64,000 nt of DNA, taken from contig NC_092676.1 in NCBI RefSeq assembly GCF_964355755.1, forward strand, positions 11,640,288-11,704,287, in the 5' to 3' direction. The position numbers were made by a program, and so were the translations under genes. This DNA is from Antedon mediterranea (Eukaryota; Echinodermata; Crinoidea; Comatulida; Antedonidae). Of the stretch, positions 22,826 to 33,332 are shown piece after piece. Below the pieces are notes generated by a model that made no database searches, was not told the DNA's origin, and saw only the letters and a list, made by a program, of their open reading frames with translations. Every line of letters begins with the position of its first letter. Position 1 is the stretch's first letter.

Positions 22826-23625
22826 GTCGCGTGGAAGCGACTCTATAGTTCACTATGTCGGTCGGTTGGTCGGTCTGTCTGTCTGTCGGTCTGTCTGTCG
22901 GTCTGTCTGTCTGTCGGTCTGTCTGTCTGTCGGTCTGTCTGTCTGTCTGTCGGTCCGGTATCACTATGCGTTTTATCGCTTTCTGACCTTATCTTGATAT
23001 CAGTTTAATCTAGCTAGGTCAATTTTTCACAGTATATTCCTTATGGTCAGGAATCAATGTGGTTATGTTTTCACGGTGCGCAATAAAAAATTACGTGGTC
23101 TACGCACGATTTAACAAAATCAAGTTTGTAATCATATCTTCACAACCATGAATCACAATTAAATAAAATTTGGTACTCATAAATTTCAGGGCATAAATCA
23201 TCATATGGCAATACAATTACGTGCGTAGCGCATGTAACGCATATGTACGCGCGCTTAACATTTTCAAAATTTATTTTCGATGAAATAAGAGTACATTTCA
23301 GGCAATTTTAAGCGTTTACAAAATTGCCATGAGTGCGCATATTTTTGCGCGCGCACTGCGCGTTAAATGTTATTGCGCACTCTTTTTGCCCGATTTCTGT
23401 TTTCTTGACTTACTTTTCAACTCGAAATTACGTTATACGAGCATGTCGAAAGTGACAGGCTACGCACGTGTAAATTAAAAAAATATAAATGTTTTTAAAC
23501 ATTTCAACATTTTTAAACATGTTCAGTAATTTCGGTCAGTATAGTTCACTATGTCGGTCGGTCGGTCTGTCTGTCTGTCGGTCTGTCTGTCGGTCCGGTA
23601 TCACTATGCATTGTAGCACGCGACT
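22826..23625. mobile_element. element with GTCGCGTG ends and internal GTCTGTCGGT minisatellite
   Basis: It starts TTAGTCGCGTGGAAGCGACTC (a GTCGC/GCGAC hairpin) and ends CACGCGACTTAA. Both ends also carry a direct repeat reading ATAGTTCACTATGTCGGTCGG, then a (GTCT)n/(GTCGGT)n run, then GGTCCGGTATCACTATGC (22850-22973 and 23541-23612). A degenerate relative of the left end lies at 27731-27770. No coding sequence was seen. The superfamily is unknown. Confidence 0.55.
22850..22960. repeat. GTCTGTCGGT tetranucleotide-based minisatellite
   Basis: Imperfect run of GTCT and GTCG units. A shorter copy is at 23550-23595. Confidence 0.9.
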
Positions 23626-25668
23626 TAATGGCTGTTGGCCTTGTTTTAATAGGTTTAAATTTCTTTAAAACCTACAAGACTGTTTTAACAAAACGCTTTT
23701 AAAAATCCAGTAGCTCCCGCCGCGCGCAGAGGTTAGGTCTAGGCTAGTCTGCTGGCCGCGTGACGACGTGGGTGGTGAGATAACTAGCCAGACGCTTACC
23801 GACGTAAATCTTCTAATTGTAACCCCCAAACTCTAATAGTAACCCCCCCCCACCCCTTCTAATAGTAACCCACCTTATAAATATAATAAGCCTAGGCCTA
23901 TATTTATTGTTTCGTTGTAAGATTACTGTTGCTATTACATATAGCAAGGCTAGACTAGCCTAGGCCCTAGGCCTATTTAATTAGGGCTTACTTTCTTTAT
24001 GATAATTTGCTATGGTATTGATATAGCCTACCCTAGGCCTACCTGTAATTTTAGCTAATTAATTGTGTTGTGTAATTATCTAGACCTAGGCCTATTGGCT
24101 ATTTAGGCCTAGCCTAGACTTAGTAGTAGGCCTCCTCCTCTAGGCCTAGCCTTATAGAGCCTAGCCTAGGCTAAATTATATTTATTGATTCAATCCTGTT
24201 AGTGTTATGAGCGATTTTGGTCGATGTTGGATGAAGATGAAAAAAAATAAATAAATAATAAAATAAGTCAATCTGGGGCCTAGGCCCTAGGCCTAGCCTA
24301 GGGGCTACAATAATATCCCACTAGCCTAGTAGGCCTACTCTAATAGTAACCCATGGGGGTTACTATTTATAGGATAGGCTAGAGTCACAAAAACTTATGA
24401 TGCAGCCGTAGACTAGGCCTAGATTTTAAAAATGAGATAGGCCTATGCCTCATCCTAGTAGGTGTACCCCCCCCCCCTTCTAATTAGTAACCCACCCTAA
24501 AAAACAATTAAAGAATTATTTAATATTAAATAACCCAGGATTTCAATTAGAATATTTACGGTATGCATAGGTAGTCTAGGCCTAGCATAATAGGCCTCAG
24601 GGCCTGGGTAGGCTATACGCCTAGTTAGGCCTATATATACACGGTACTATATAGGCTAGGCCTAGGCATATAGTAGGCCTATCTATAGCCTGGCATGTTA
24701 GGCTACTAAACTTAGTCTTCCTACTCTATAATATTACTACTACTACTACTGGCTAAGCCTACGACTCTAGGCTTACTTAGGTCTAGCTACAGGTAGATCT
24801 ACTACTACAGACGTCCTACTAGCTGCCTAGGTCTATATAGACACACAAATACAATATTTTTTATACTCAGCCTACACTATAGTAGTACTAGGCCGGCTAC
24901 TGCAACTAATTACATGGAGGATAAAAGGATCCTCATTAGAAAATAATAAATATTAACATTAAAAATAAAAGCAAACTTAACTAGCGCCCTCTAGGATTTT
25001 TTAAATCGAAGTAGGCTAACGCTACAGTAGGCTGCAGTCAGCCGATTGTATTATATATATATAGCAAAGAATAATTAATGAGCAGATGAAGGTTTGATTT
25101 TAAAAACATGTATATTATTGGATATAAAAATATAATTTCTATGATATATATTTTGCAATTATATAAAATTTATATAAAAATTATTTAATTATTAAAAAAT
25201 AAAAAAACACATAATAAAAATCAAGGAACTATACAAACATTCAATAATACAAAATATCCCAAATGTAGTAGGCCTATGACTTTGAATACAGCGCTAATCT
25301 AGTTTGCATTTTCCTGGCATTTTATAAATGATTCAGATAACCATATCTTATAAGCCCCTACTCTAGGCCTTACAACACAAATGAATCTACAGTAGGTTAA
25401 AAAATTGCATATAAAACAAACCAAAAATCTAAACCTAACCAGTAATCTATCAGTAATCAATTGAGTACTACTGTAAGTAAGTACTCAAGTAATTTTTTGG
25501 TTTTTTTTTAATAACTTTATGTGCCATTCTTTAGTGTCTTGTTTATCGATTTTTGAACGCAGTGAAGGGTTAATAAATTTGAAATTTCAAAGGCCTAATA
25601 ACAAAACAAAATAATGTAAATTCCTTAAAAAAAATTTATTACATTTATTTATAATTCTAACTAGAGTT
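23626..25668. other. CTAGGCCTA-rich non-coding region
   Basis: No gene seen. TAGGCCTA, CTAGCCTAGG and poly-C motifs are very dense between 23880 and 24860. The word AATAGTAACCC recurs near 23830, 23870, 24340 and 24490, once as the palindrome around CCATGGGGGTTACTATT. The stretch 24950-25660 is AT-rich. Confidence 0.6.
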
Positions 25669-27543
25669 ATGGCATATTTGAGACAATGGAGAAGAACTCG
25701 TTCAGTTGTTGAAGCTTTGATTAGGGAGGGCAGTAGTGATGATGAATCCAACAACACTAATTCAGCTCAGGATGATGAGACAATCCATGTGGCAGATACA
25801 CAAGAGTTGACTTCAGAATCCGACTTTAATTATGAATCAACATCTTTTGATTCTTCTGAAAATAATATTGAAGATAACGAAAATAATGACAACATTGCTA
25901 TTCAACTTCGGACATGGGCCACAACACATGCATGTAATATACTTGCCTTGAATGACTTGCTTAATATTCTTCGCAATCATGGTCTTACTAGTCTTCCAAA
26001 AGATGCACGTACTTTATTACAAACTCCAAATAATGTTCCTAGTGTTGACAAGTGTGGTGGCAAATATATTTACTTTGGACTTGAATCTTGTATTTCGAGT
26101 GTTTTATTCAAAAATGTATATCAATCATCTCGTATTAAATTAAAGATCAACATTGACGGTTTACCTCTTTTTAAATCCTCAAGTGTTCAGCTCTGGCCAA
26201 TATTGTGCAGCTTCCATAATTACCCACCATTTATAGTTGCATTGTTTTCAGGAACTGCCAAGCCAGACCCACTTGCCGATTATCTGTTTGATTTCCTTGA
26301 AGAATTGAAGCATTTAATAAATGTTGGCATTACCCACAGACATACAACCTACCAATTTGAAGTTGAAGCATTTATTTGTGATGCCCCAGCACGAGCTTAT
26401 TTGAAATGCATAACAAGTCACAATGCATACCATTCATGTGAAAGGTGTCAAATCAAGGGTTCCTGGGAAGGGAGAGTTGTCTTTAATTCAAACTCCAACT
26501 TTCCTCTTCGTACAAGAACACAATTTGATATGGTTGGGTACGAGCAACATCAGCAGACAAAAACACCTCTCATCGACATCGGTATAAACTGCATATCACA
26601 ATTCACCCTCGACTATATGCACCTGGTGTGTCTTGGTGTGGTACGCAGAATGTTGGCATTCATGAAGAAATCCTCTCATGTGTCGCTTGTCAGCTATGCA
26701 AATAACAGAGATATCAACTAACCTTATGGAGTTAAATGGAAAGATGACCAGAGAATTTGCACGGCAACCACGATCTTTACTACATTTAGATCGGTGGAAA
26801 GCCACTGAGTTTAGACAGTTTTTGCTATATTCTGGACCAGTTGTTTTGAGAAATGTGGTCCCAAACTTAGTCTATAATCACTTCCTGTGTCTTTCAGTTT
26901 CCATTTCAATTATGCTTAATTCATCTGATCATAAGAAAGCAGCACATTTACCATATGCAAGGCAGCTTCTCGAATATTTTGTAAAAAAATCAAAGGCAAT
27001 ATATGGTAGCACATTTACAACATATAATGTCCACAATCTCACACACCTTCATGAGGATATAACATACTTCGGGTCTTCCCTCAATGAAATTTCTGCATTC
27101 AGATTCGAAAATCATCTGCAAATGATAAAAAAACTAGTTAAAATGCACAAAACCCGATAGTTCAAATTGCAAAACGCCTAAAAGAAAAGGAGACAAGTTG
27201 TCAACAAATAGCACCTTTCAGATGTACCAGCTTCATATCCACGAAGTTGAAAGACCAATGCTTTTTTTTGCATAGCAATGAATTTGCACTTGTTCGAGAG
27301 TTAAGAGATGACAGTACATATGTATGCGATTGTATTTCCCTCAGACATACAGTGGCCTTCTATGATACCCCATGTAATTCGAAACACATTTTATCAATAG
27401 TATTCATAGAGGAAGAGGCCATGAGAGTTCGGTCTCACCGCAAACTTGTAGAAAAGAAGGATCTACAAAGAAAGGCAGTACAATTACCATACAACAATGG
27501 ATTTGTTCTCTTTCCACTGTTGCATGAAGTTGAATGGAATTAG
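25669..27543 (+). pseudogene. Tnp2-type (CACTA/EnSpm-like) transposase, frameshifted
   Basis: Three open segments are collinear with the family of plant Tnp2 and animal EnSpm-like transposases (Transposase_21 followed by DUF4218). The first (25669-26721) has an acidic, Ser/Asn-rich N-terminus, then IDGLPLFKSSSVQLWPIL, EAFICDAPARAYLKC with the SCERCQIKG zinc-ligand pattern, and DYMHLVCLGVVRRML. A shift near 26685 leads into the second (to 27160), with EFARQPRSL, RWKATEFRQFLLYSGP and YNVHNLTHLHEDI plus SAFRFENHLQMIKKL. The third (27247-27543) gives the C-terminal domain. The two Asp in IDG and CDAPAR fit the catalytic positions. Two frame breaks make it inactive unless they are assembly errors. 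Start Met at 25669 follows a pyrimidine/AG tract, so a 5' exon is possible. Confidence 0.75.
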
Positions 27544-27579
27544 CGAAATTAGATCATTCCATTACATACGTGAAATGTT

Positions 27580-27890
27580 CAAAATCAGATTTTGAATAGG
27601 CCATTTCGCAGTTTTAATCACTTCCATGAACAAAAATGAACAAAAATAATGAATACACTTAAAAAAAGCAAAATAAACAATTTGAGTTTTTTTGCTATAA
27701 ATTACAATTTTTTCATATAAATAATAACTTTAGTCGCTTCAAAACGTGACTCTACATTTTACTATGTCAACCCAATTTTGTGCACATTACTGCATCTATG
27801 TATATGGTCTTGTTTTTTTTCAATCCAATTTTTGGTCAAAGTGAATAATTATTAATTATGTGACATTAAAATGGCCTATTCAATAACAAA
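27580..27890. mobile_element. decayed TTAA-family MITE remnant
   Basis: Opposed copies of the family's subterminal block are visible: GAATAGGCCATTTCGCAG at the left, and AAAGTGAATAATTATTAATT with AAAATGGCCTATTCAA at the right. The terminal TTAA ends are no longer recognisable. Confidence 0.4.
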
Positions 27891-28059
27891 CAATTACTGT
27901 ATACATGCAATATTATATACACAATATATCTACTGTATCTATCTATCATAAAAAAAAGTTAAAAAAAAAATACTGTATCCTTCTAACTAAACAATATAAA
28001 TTTAATATACGTACCTGCACATAAAAAAAAAATGAATATTTTTTTTCTATGTTTATTAA

Positions 28060-28552
28060 AGATGTATTTTTGACTAATTCCAAAAAAATAAAAGTTGGTA
28101 ATTTTGAAGTATCATAATAGTTATTAACTTTCACGAAAAATTAGTCAAAAAAAACAAAAACATTTAACTGAAATAAAGACGTTTTCAGTCAAAGTTTTCA
28201 ATCAAAACATATCTCATAATGCAACACGCTTGTTTGGCTACTCTGTATGCATAATCATAAAACTTCCTTGCGATCTGTGTGAGAACACCTTCTCAACTGT
28301 GACGAGTTGTAAACAATCCTAATTAGCATCATGCATAATGCATACTTATGGTTTGAAATCTTTGTTTACTTTCGCTCGCGACGATTTTCTGGACTAAATT
28401 AATTTACCTGTTAATTACGTAAACTTGTTGTTTTTGGCTCAAATTTTCGACTTAATTTAAAGTGAATAACTTTAATATAACTTTGATATGGCCAATTTAA
28501 ATTTAGACTACTTTGACCTTCATTTTGTTGTCTTTTAAGGGACAATACATCT
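28060..28552. mobile_element. 493-bp TTAA-flanked MITE
   Basis: TTAA-AGATGTATT at the left and GGGACAATACATCT-TTAA at the right. This is an uninterrupted copy of the MITE split at 1-31/6762-6986 and the source of the empty-site comparison there. It shares subterminal blocks with the 2450-bp element at 11377-13826. Confidence 0.85.
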
Positions 28553-28631
28553 TTAAGTATGCCTAGCTGTATTAAATAATATTATTATAAATAATTAAGA
28601 CTTCATCATCGAGTCTATTATTTAAATTATT

Positions 28632-28663
28632 GGTTATCCGCAACGAAGTTGCAGGATAACCCT
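28632..28663. repeat. perfect hairpin GGTTATCC-GCAAC-GAA-GTTGC-A-GGATAACC
   Basis: Inverted arms of 13 bp with a 3-4 base loop. It stands directly upstream of a tandem duplication and may be a terminus of an unrecognised element. Confidence 0.8.
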
Positions 28664-28773
28664 TGTGATTGTACTTAATCATCATCTATTTATGTTTTTT
28701 CAGCCTTGTCTCATAATTTTACCAACTTTTAAACAATTTCGACTTAATAAAAGCATGTCAGACAACATGGACA

Positions 28774-29069
28774 ATTTGCGCATATTTTTGATGAAAAAGT
28801 AAAAAAATTCGTCAAAATTATGCCTTTTTTTAAATAGTCATAGACTCTAAACTACATGGTGAACTTTTTGTTTAATTACATATTCTGAAGGTTGATAAGT
28901 TATTCTTAATAGATAATAAACATTTGCGCATATTTTTGATGAAAAAGTAAAAAAATTCGTCAAAATTATGCCTTTTTTTAAATAGTCATAGACTCTAAAC
29001 TACATGGTGAACTTTTTGTTTAATTACATATTCTGAAGGTTGATAAGTTATTCTTAATAGATAATAAAC
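28774..29069 (+). repeat. 148-bp tandem duplication
   Basis: 28774-28921 and 28922-29069 are essentially identical, indicating a very recent duplication or an assembly duplicate. Non-coding. Confidence 0.95.
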
Positions 29070-29256
29070 CTGGTGCTTTTATATGATTGTTTTATTTTGC
29101 TTTCTATTTTATTTGCATTAGAAGCTAAAAAGGGTAAAATTATTTACCATGCTAAATTTTTTGCAATATTGTATTGACAGGAATTTTGTATAACATATTT
29201 TTAAATAACATAAAAAAAAAGAGACAACCCCAAAAAAAGGGCGGGATGCGAGAGCC

Positions 29257-29718
29257 TAATTATCAATTGTAAACTGTGAAAAAGTATATATAGGAGAGAC
29301 CGGAAGGGCACTGAATACAAGAATTGGGGAACATAAAAAAGACGTATCAACACACAACCAAGTAGTTAGAACACGTGCTAATAGAAATTCTTCGTCCAAG
29401 GTTTTACATAAGTCAGCCATAACTGACCACGCTATAGGGAATGACCATATTCCAAATTGGAATGCGAGAGTTATTGAAAAAGAAGCACAGACAGACAAAA
29501 GAAAAATAAAAGAATCTATCTGCATAAGAAAAAGACCACATAATATCAACAGAGACATTGGTGGGTATGACCTCCCACATACATATGATAGTTTGCTGGA
29601 AAAAGTTGAAGCAGGAGGGGGCCAGCGGAGACGCTCTACCGTCAATACCAACCAGACGGCTGGTGGCGCTGTTCAGCGTCACTTACAAAAAACCAGACCA
29701 TTCCAACCCAGGCATTAG
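29257..29718 (+). pseudogene. Penelope-like element fragment, GIY-YIG endonuclease C-terminal part
   Basis: The open frame starts inside the GIY-YIG domain: VNCEKVYIGETGRALNTRIG (the VYIG-ETGR signature), EHKKDVSTHN, KSAITDHAI and NWNARVIEKE. It ends at a TAG (29716-29718). It is 72-80 percent similar by eye to 42200-42600, so it is the same family as the element at 41095. RT is absent (5' truncated). The terminal sequence after the stop carries a hammerhead-like core. Confidence 0.8.
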
Positions 29719-29790
29719 TCTGAAGCAGCTGACAGATTGTCGGCGAAACGTCACGAAGGTAATTTTATTCCTTTTCGTTGTCTTGGTTTA
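29719..29790 (+). ncRNA. hammerhead-like core in Penelope-like terminal repeat (degenerate)
   Basis: After the stop the sequence reads CTGAAGCA, a 7-bp stem GCTGACA/TGTCGGC with loop GAT, then GAAACG. This has the order of a hammerhead core (CUGANGA, stem II, GAAA) with a changed first box. Hammerheads are known in Penelope-like terminal repeats. Activity is doubtful. Confidence 0.35.
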
Positions 29791-30052
29791 ACATAAAAGT
29801 AAAAATCCACAAAAAAAATCAATGTAATTTCATTTATCAATGTTTAATAATGTATTTTATTTCCGTTCCACACCCATATACCATACCCAAACTCCGATCC
29901 ATGGATCCATGAGATGATGATTGAAAACATTAAATACTCTCTTTTCTTCTTTTTGTACCACATCATTTTGTAGGTTTTATCATTTACACTTATGTGTGGA
30001 TAGCCTATAGTTGCTGACTACAGAAAATTAAACAATTTTTTTCTCCAGAAAC

Positions 30053-30253
30053 ATGGCTAGCCTATGGGCTCGTGCGGCCTGGATTGAAGGGCCAGGAGTT
30101 GAAGAAGAAGGTGTTATCCCTGCATGTTGGATAGATGAAAAACAAAAAATTGTGTATTGGCCAAACACACAGGAAAAAAAGCAATGAAGGAGATGCAAAA
30201 GCCCCAAAATGGATGGTTTGATTTTGAACTAATCAAAATAAAGATTTCTTCTG
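30053..30253 (+). CDS. DUF4806-like gene, coding exon 1
   Basis: Acceptor TTTTTTTCTCCAG (ends 30048) is followed by ATG at 30053. The translation starts MASLWARAAWIEGPG and continues IPACWIDEKQKIVYWPNTQ. A shift at the A-run 30174-30180 is needed to continue into KAMKEMQKPQNGWFDFELIK. Donor GTACTT at 30254, phase 1. The W-I-x-K...YWP pattern resembles the N-terminal module found with DUF4806 proteins. Confidence 0.6.
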
Positions 30254-30403
30254 GTACTTTAAATCATCATCACAGTCTATTACGATTACAGCATCATCCT
30301 TTTTATTTTGTCAATGAAAAAACTAATAACTTGTGTAGTATTGTATTTTAAAATAATTAAGAAATTACTTATATGATATGACAGACGAAGTATAATTCAG
30401 GCC

Positions 30404-30535
30404 ATTAAAGATTGAATTGTTCCCCAAAAATGGTAAATAATTTTTTTATCCAATTTTTGGTCCATTCAAATTACATTTTCAACAAAACAATATATGTAAA
30501 TTATTTTTCAAGGGGACAATCAAATAAAATATAAT
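30404..30535. mobile_element. about 130-bp relict MITE in intron 1 of the DUF4806-like gene
   Basis: Left TTAAAGATTGAATTGTTCCCC and right GGGGACAATC, with a GGTCCATTCAA block like the TTAA family. It is short and degenerate. Confidence 0.4.
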
Positions 30536-30627
30536 AATTTCGTAATGGTAAAACCTCATACTGTAAATCATTTGTGTAGAACGGTTTTATATTAATAATT
30601 TATTTTTTTTGCATTCTCATTAATTAG

Positions 30628-30742
30628 AACGTAAAGTCGAGTGCGAGGCATATGATGACACCACCGCCGACGAATCAAGTAATGAAATGCCAACTGGCCC
30701 CGAAAGAGAAAAACAAAAAAACGATCATATTCAGATTTTCTA
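30628..30742 (+). CDS. DUF4806-like gene, exon 2 (3' end uncertain)
   Basis: Acceptor AG at 30626-30627; phase 1 joins as ERKVECEAYDDTTADESSNE. An in-frame stop follows the A-run 30715-30721, and a clean donor with the phase needed for exon 3 was not found, so the boundary is a guess. Confidence 0.4.
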
Positions 30743-30916
30743 ATGGGTATACGTCTAAAACGTGTTGTAAAGAAAATAATTCTGACACTATCTAAAAAAT
30801 ATGTCAGCACTAACTTGATTACACAATTGTTTAGTTTGAGATAAATCATTTTTCATTTTTAACTTTAAAACTTATTTAAATTAATTATCACTTTTTTTGT
30901 TATATTCGCCTTCCAG

Positions 30917-31044
30917 TTCGGATATTGGAGACGCGCCAGAAGCACCACCATCACCGCCATCACCGCCACCACCGCCACCTCAGGCAAATAAGCAGTCTTC
31001 TCCACCTGAACCTCAGAGGGTTGCTGCACCAATGTCGGAAAAAA
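30917..31044 (+). CDS. DUF4806-like gene, exon 3, proline-rich
   Basis: Acceptor CCTTCCAG, donor GTATGT. The frame encodes SDIGDAPEAPPSPPSPPPPP, then a QANKQSSPPEPQR segment. It is a low-complexity linker and ends in phase 1. Confidence 0.6.
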
Positions 31045-31147
31045 GTATGTAATTTTTTTTTTCTGAACAAAGTTTTATTCAATTTTTGCCAACATTCATG
31101 ATGCCGTAAGACTAACATGGAAACAACAATTTTTTTTCAAATGACAG

Positions 31148-31305
31148 TTCTGAAACTACTCACGGAGATAAAGGACAATATAAATAACCTTGGGAAAAGA
31201 TACGAGCCAAGAGACTCAATAGTCAATATTAAACGTGTGGAAACAATGGAGGAATACCATAAAGCAAATAAAGATTTGGAAAAAGAAGAAAACTACCAAT
31301 TATTG
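31148..31305 (+). CDS. DUF4806-like gene, exon 4
   Basis: Acceptor ATGACAG, donor GTAATT, with the phase consistent with exon 3. Encodes ILKLLTEIKDNINNLGKRYE and ETMEEYHKANKDLEKEENYQ, the helical start of the DUF4806-like domain. Confidence 0.7.
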
Positions 31306-31534
31306 GTAATTACGGTAAACACTGCCTAACAATATAACGCAACTATATCCTTACCAGCCAAGTGGATGATTTTGTATCACATGCCATTTATTATTGAGCT
31401 AAACGTTTATTTAGCTCAATTTCTGTTAAAACTAATCCAAATTTATTCACATTCTTATGATTATACAATAACAAAAATTCCTTTTTCATTAAACTGTTAA
31501 ATTGTAAATTGAACTTATGCATTTTTAATTTAAG

Positions 31535-31605
31535 GTAACACAACTTTCTCAAGTTGGCGGAATCGATGTAAGGGACAATGTTGGAAAGACTATGTCAATG
31601 ACTAT
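31535..31605 (+). CDS. DUF4806-like gene, exon 5
   Basis: Acceptor TTTAAG, donor GTAAGC. Encodes VTQLSQVGGIDVRDNVGKTM, matching the domain's L..L..+GG.D+.......M pattern. Confidence 0.7.
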
Positions 31606-31892
31606 GTAAGCAGTTCTAATCTGTATAATACTTTGTGTGAGGGTATATCTATAAAAAAAATCTAAAGGCAAAGATTTAAATATAATTATTTATAATAATA
31701 ATAATATAAAATATGATCTGTGTTGGGGAATTGGGGTTGCTGGTGAATTGCAAATTTCAGACGAGGCGAGTCCCTATCTGCCTAATGCTAGCTACGGCCC
31801 TGACTCTACTAATACTGCTATTGCTACTAGTAAATTACTAAATTAAACTACTAAATTAAAAATTAAATTAATATGTTACATTATCTTTTCAG

Positions 31893-31987
31893 AATCCTTA
31901 CTAATGAAATCATGTCACAATTAAATATGAAGGGCAATCGAAACAAACAGGCGTTTGGTTTGTCGAAATTATGTTTTGTTGTCAAAG
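31893..31987 (+). CDS. DUF4806-like gene, exon 6
   Basis: Acceptor TTTTCAG, donor GTATGT. Encodes ILTNEIMSQLNMKGNRNKQA and FGLSKLCFVVK. The LTNE...N+KG...K.AF string is the most characteristic part of the domain. Confidence 0.75.
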
Positions 31988-32103
31988 GTATGTTTAAATT
32001 ATATAAAGTATTATAATTAAAGATGTATTGTCGACCTGAAGGAAAAATTTTCTTTAAAAAATATATATACTAGCTCTTACGTGCATTGAAATTGATTTTT
32101 CAG

Positions 32104-32222
32104 ACAGTGTAAAAAGAACACAAAGAACGACTGAATCAGAAATTGATATTGGAATCGCAAAGTTTTTGAAATATGCGCCAGACAGGAAGGGAGGCAAGGG
32201 GAGCCGATCAACAGAAAATTAA
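32104..32222 (+). CDS. DUF4806-like gene, last exon
   Basis: Acceptor TTTTTCAG. Encodes DSVKRTQRTTESEIDIGIAK and FLKYAPDRKGGKG, then TAA at 32220-32222. The ESEI...I...L+YAPDR ending is typical of DUF4806 proteins, so the C-terminus is complete. Confidence 0.75.
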
Positions 32223-32283
32223 TTCCAGAAAACTATAGATCATGAAAGCTAAGATCCTAGATTGCAAATTACTACTGTATTAA

Positions 32284-33028
32284 AGACACCTTCCCTACGT
32301 TTTTTAGATCTAATTTAAGATCACAAACTACATTTAATGTAAAATAATACTATATGGTCCTATTGCGATAACTTTTTTCGTCTTTAAATGGTTAAAAATG
32401 TGAAAAATAAGTCGATTCTAATAATTATAGTGGTCCGCTATAAATCCCAAAATGCATTGCACGCGGATTAATATATTTTTTTTCTTCTGTAATTCACTCA
32501 CTTTTCAATCGTTCGCGAGGCCAAAACAAATGGAAGACTCCTAACTTTTCAGCGAAAATACCAGGTTTTCCCCAATTTGTATCAACGGAGTCTGGAAAAA
32601 ATAGAAAGACAATTAATGCAGCAACTATACGTCAGGCTAGGTATAGAGCTAGTGTAAGATGTTCTTACGTTACCGATGTTTACCAGCTAGGCTTACAAAA
32701 CTAAGCCTAGCTAGGCTGGTATCGGATCATCTCGGTCGCGTTTCATTTCGGTCGCGCTTCCTGTAAATCGAACTTCCGGCGATTTCTATGGAACGCCGCT
32801 CAATGCAGTACTGTACACTGTAAGCTCTAATTAAAGATCGAAGTGTAAGGCGAGCCTTAAAAAAAAAAGACCGTCCACAAGAGGTCATTCACTGCGAGCT
32901 ACTTTTCTCACTTTTTATCATAATTTACAATAAAATGTACATTTAAGACAAGGAATGACCTTGTTTAATGTTTTTAAAGTAATATGTATTATTTTTACAA
33001 AACGTCACAAATTGTAGGGAAGGCGTCT
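32284..33028. mobile_element. 745-bp TTAA-flanked MITE, TIR AGACACCTTCCCTACG
   Basis: TTAA-AGACACCTTCCCTACG at the left, TAGGGAAGGCGTCT-TTAA at the right. A second copy lies inverted at 50353-50978, sharing for example GAATCGACTTATTTTTCACA-like and GTCTTCCATTTGTTTTGGCC-like blocks. No coding capacity. It starts 57 bp after the DUF4806-like stop. Confidence 0.85.
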
Positions 33029-33111
33029 TTAATTAGCACTTACTTGCTTTAGAATTTTTTTTTTTTTCAGAGAGAATACAGGCCTATAATTTTTTTTACT
33101 ATTGACTCGGG

Positions 33112-33165
33112 TTCTTAGTTCATCAGGTCTTAGCTTTCATGATCTTAGGTTTTGCGACACAATAT
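33112..33165. mobile_element. solo terminal fragment of the TIR element family at 47508-48581
   Basis: GGGTTCTTAG, GGTCTTAGCTTTCATGATCT and TAGGTTTTGCGACA match the TIR of the 47508-48581 element. Only one end is present. Confidence 0.5.
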
Positions 33166-33332
33166 TATTGAATAAGACATAACCACCCAAGAAAAAATTC
33201 ATACATGCCAACACTTCCAGATTTCTCCACATTTTCTCCCACATTACAAAGATAACAGAATTTGTGTGCATATGTATTGTTTCTGCATTAAATTTTAAAA
33301 AAGCTTCACACAACCAAATTTACGATATTTAA

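Larger units (their letters stand above)
30049..32222 (+). other. seven-exon gene encoding a DUF4806-like protein (or recent pseudogene)
   Basis: Exons with consensus splice sites and matching phases lie at 30049-30253, 30628-about 30742, 30917-31044, 31148-31305, 31535-31605, 31893-31987 and 32104-32222. The protein has an N-terminal WIDEKQKIVYWPNTQ module, an acidic linker, a proline-rich segment, and a C-terminal domain resembling DUF4806 (function unknown, often in proteins linked to transposons). Exons 3-7 splice cleanly. The frame breaks in exon 1 (A-run 30174-30180) and probably in exon 2 (A-run 30715-30721); both are 7-A runs, so sequencing error is possible. It lies 2.5 kb downstream of the transposase on the same strand, which suggests a two-gene element. 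A 5' non-coding exon is implied by the acceptor before the ATG. Confidence 0.65.

Noticed and set aside
22533-22964. 143-codon minus-strand ORF starting MIPDRQTDRQTDRQ
   Set aside because: The repeated RQTD tract is the GTCTGTCGGT minisatellite read in reverse; the rest has no family.
29256-29682. Minus-strand ORFs over the Penelope-like fragment
   Set aside because: Antisense shadows of the plus-strand GIY-YIG frame.
31390-31400. Stop-codon-free continuation of DUF4806 exon 4 into the intron
   Set aside because: The GTAATT donor and exon 5 phase fit better, and the unspliced frame ends at once without domain sequence.
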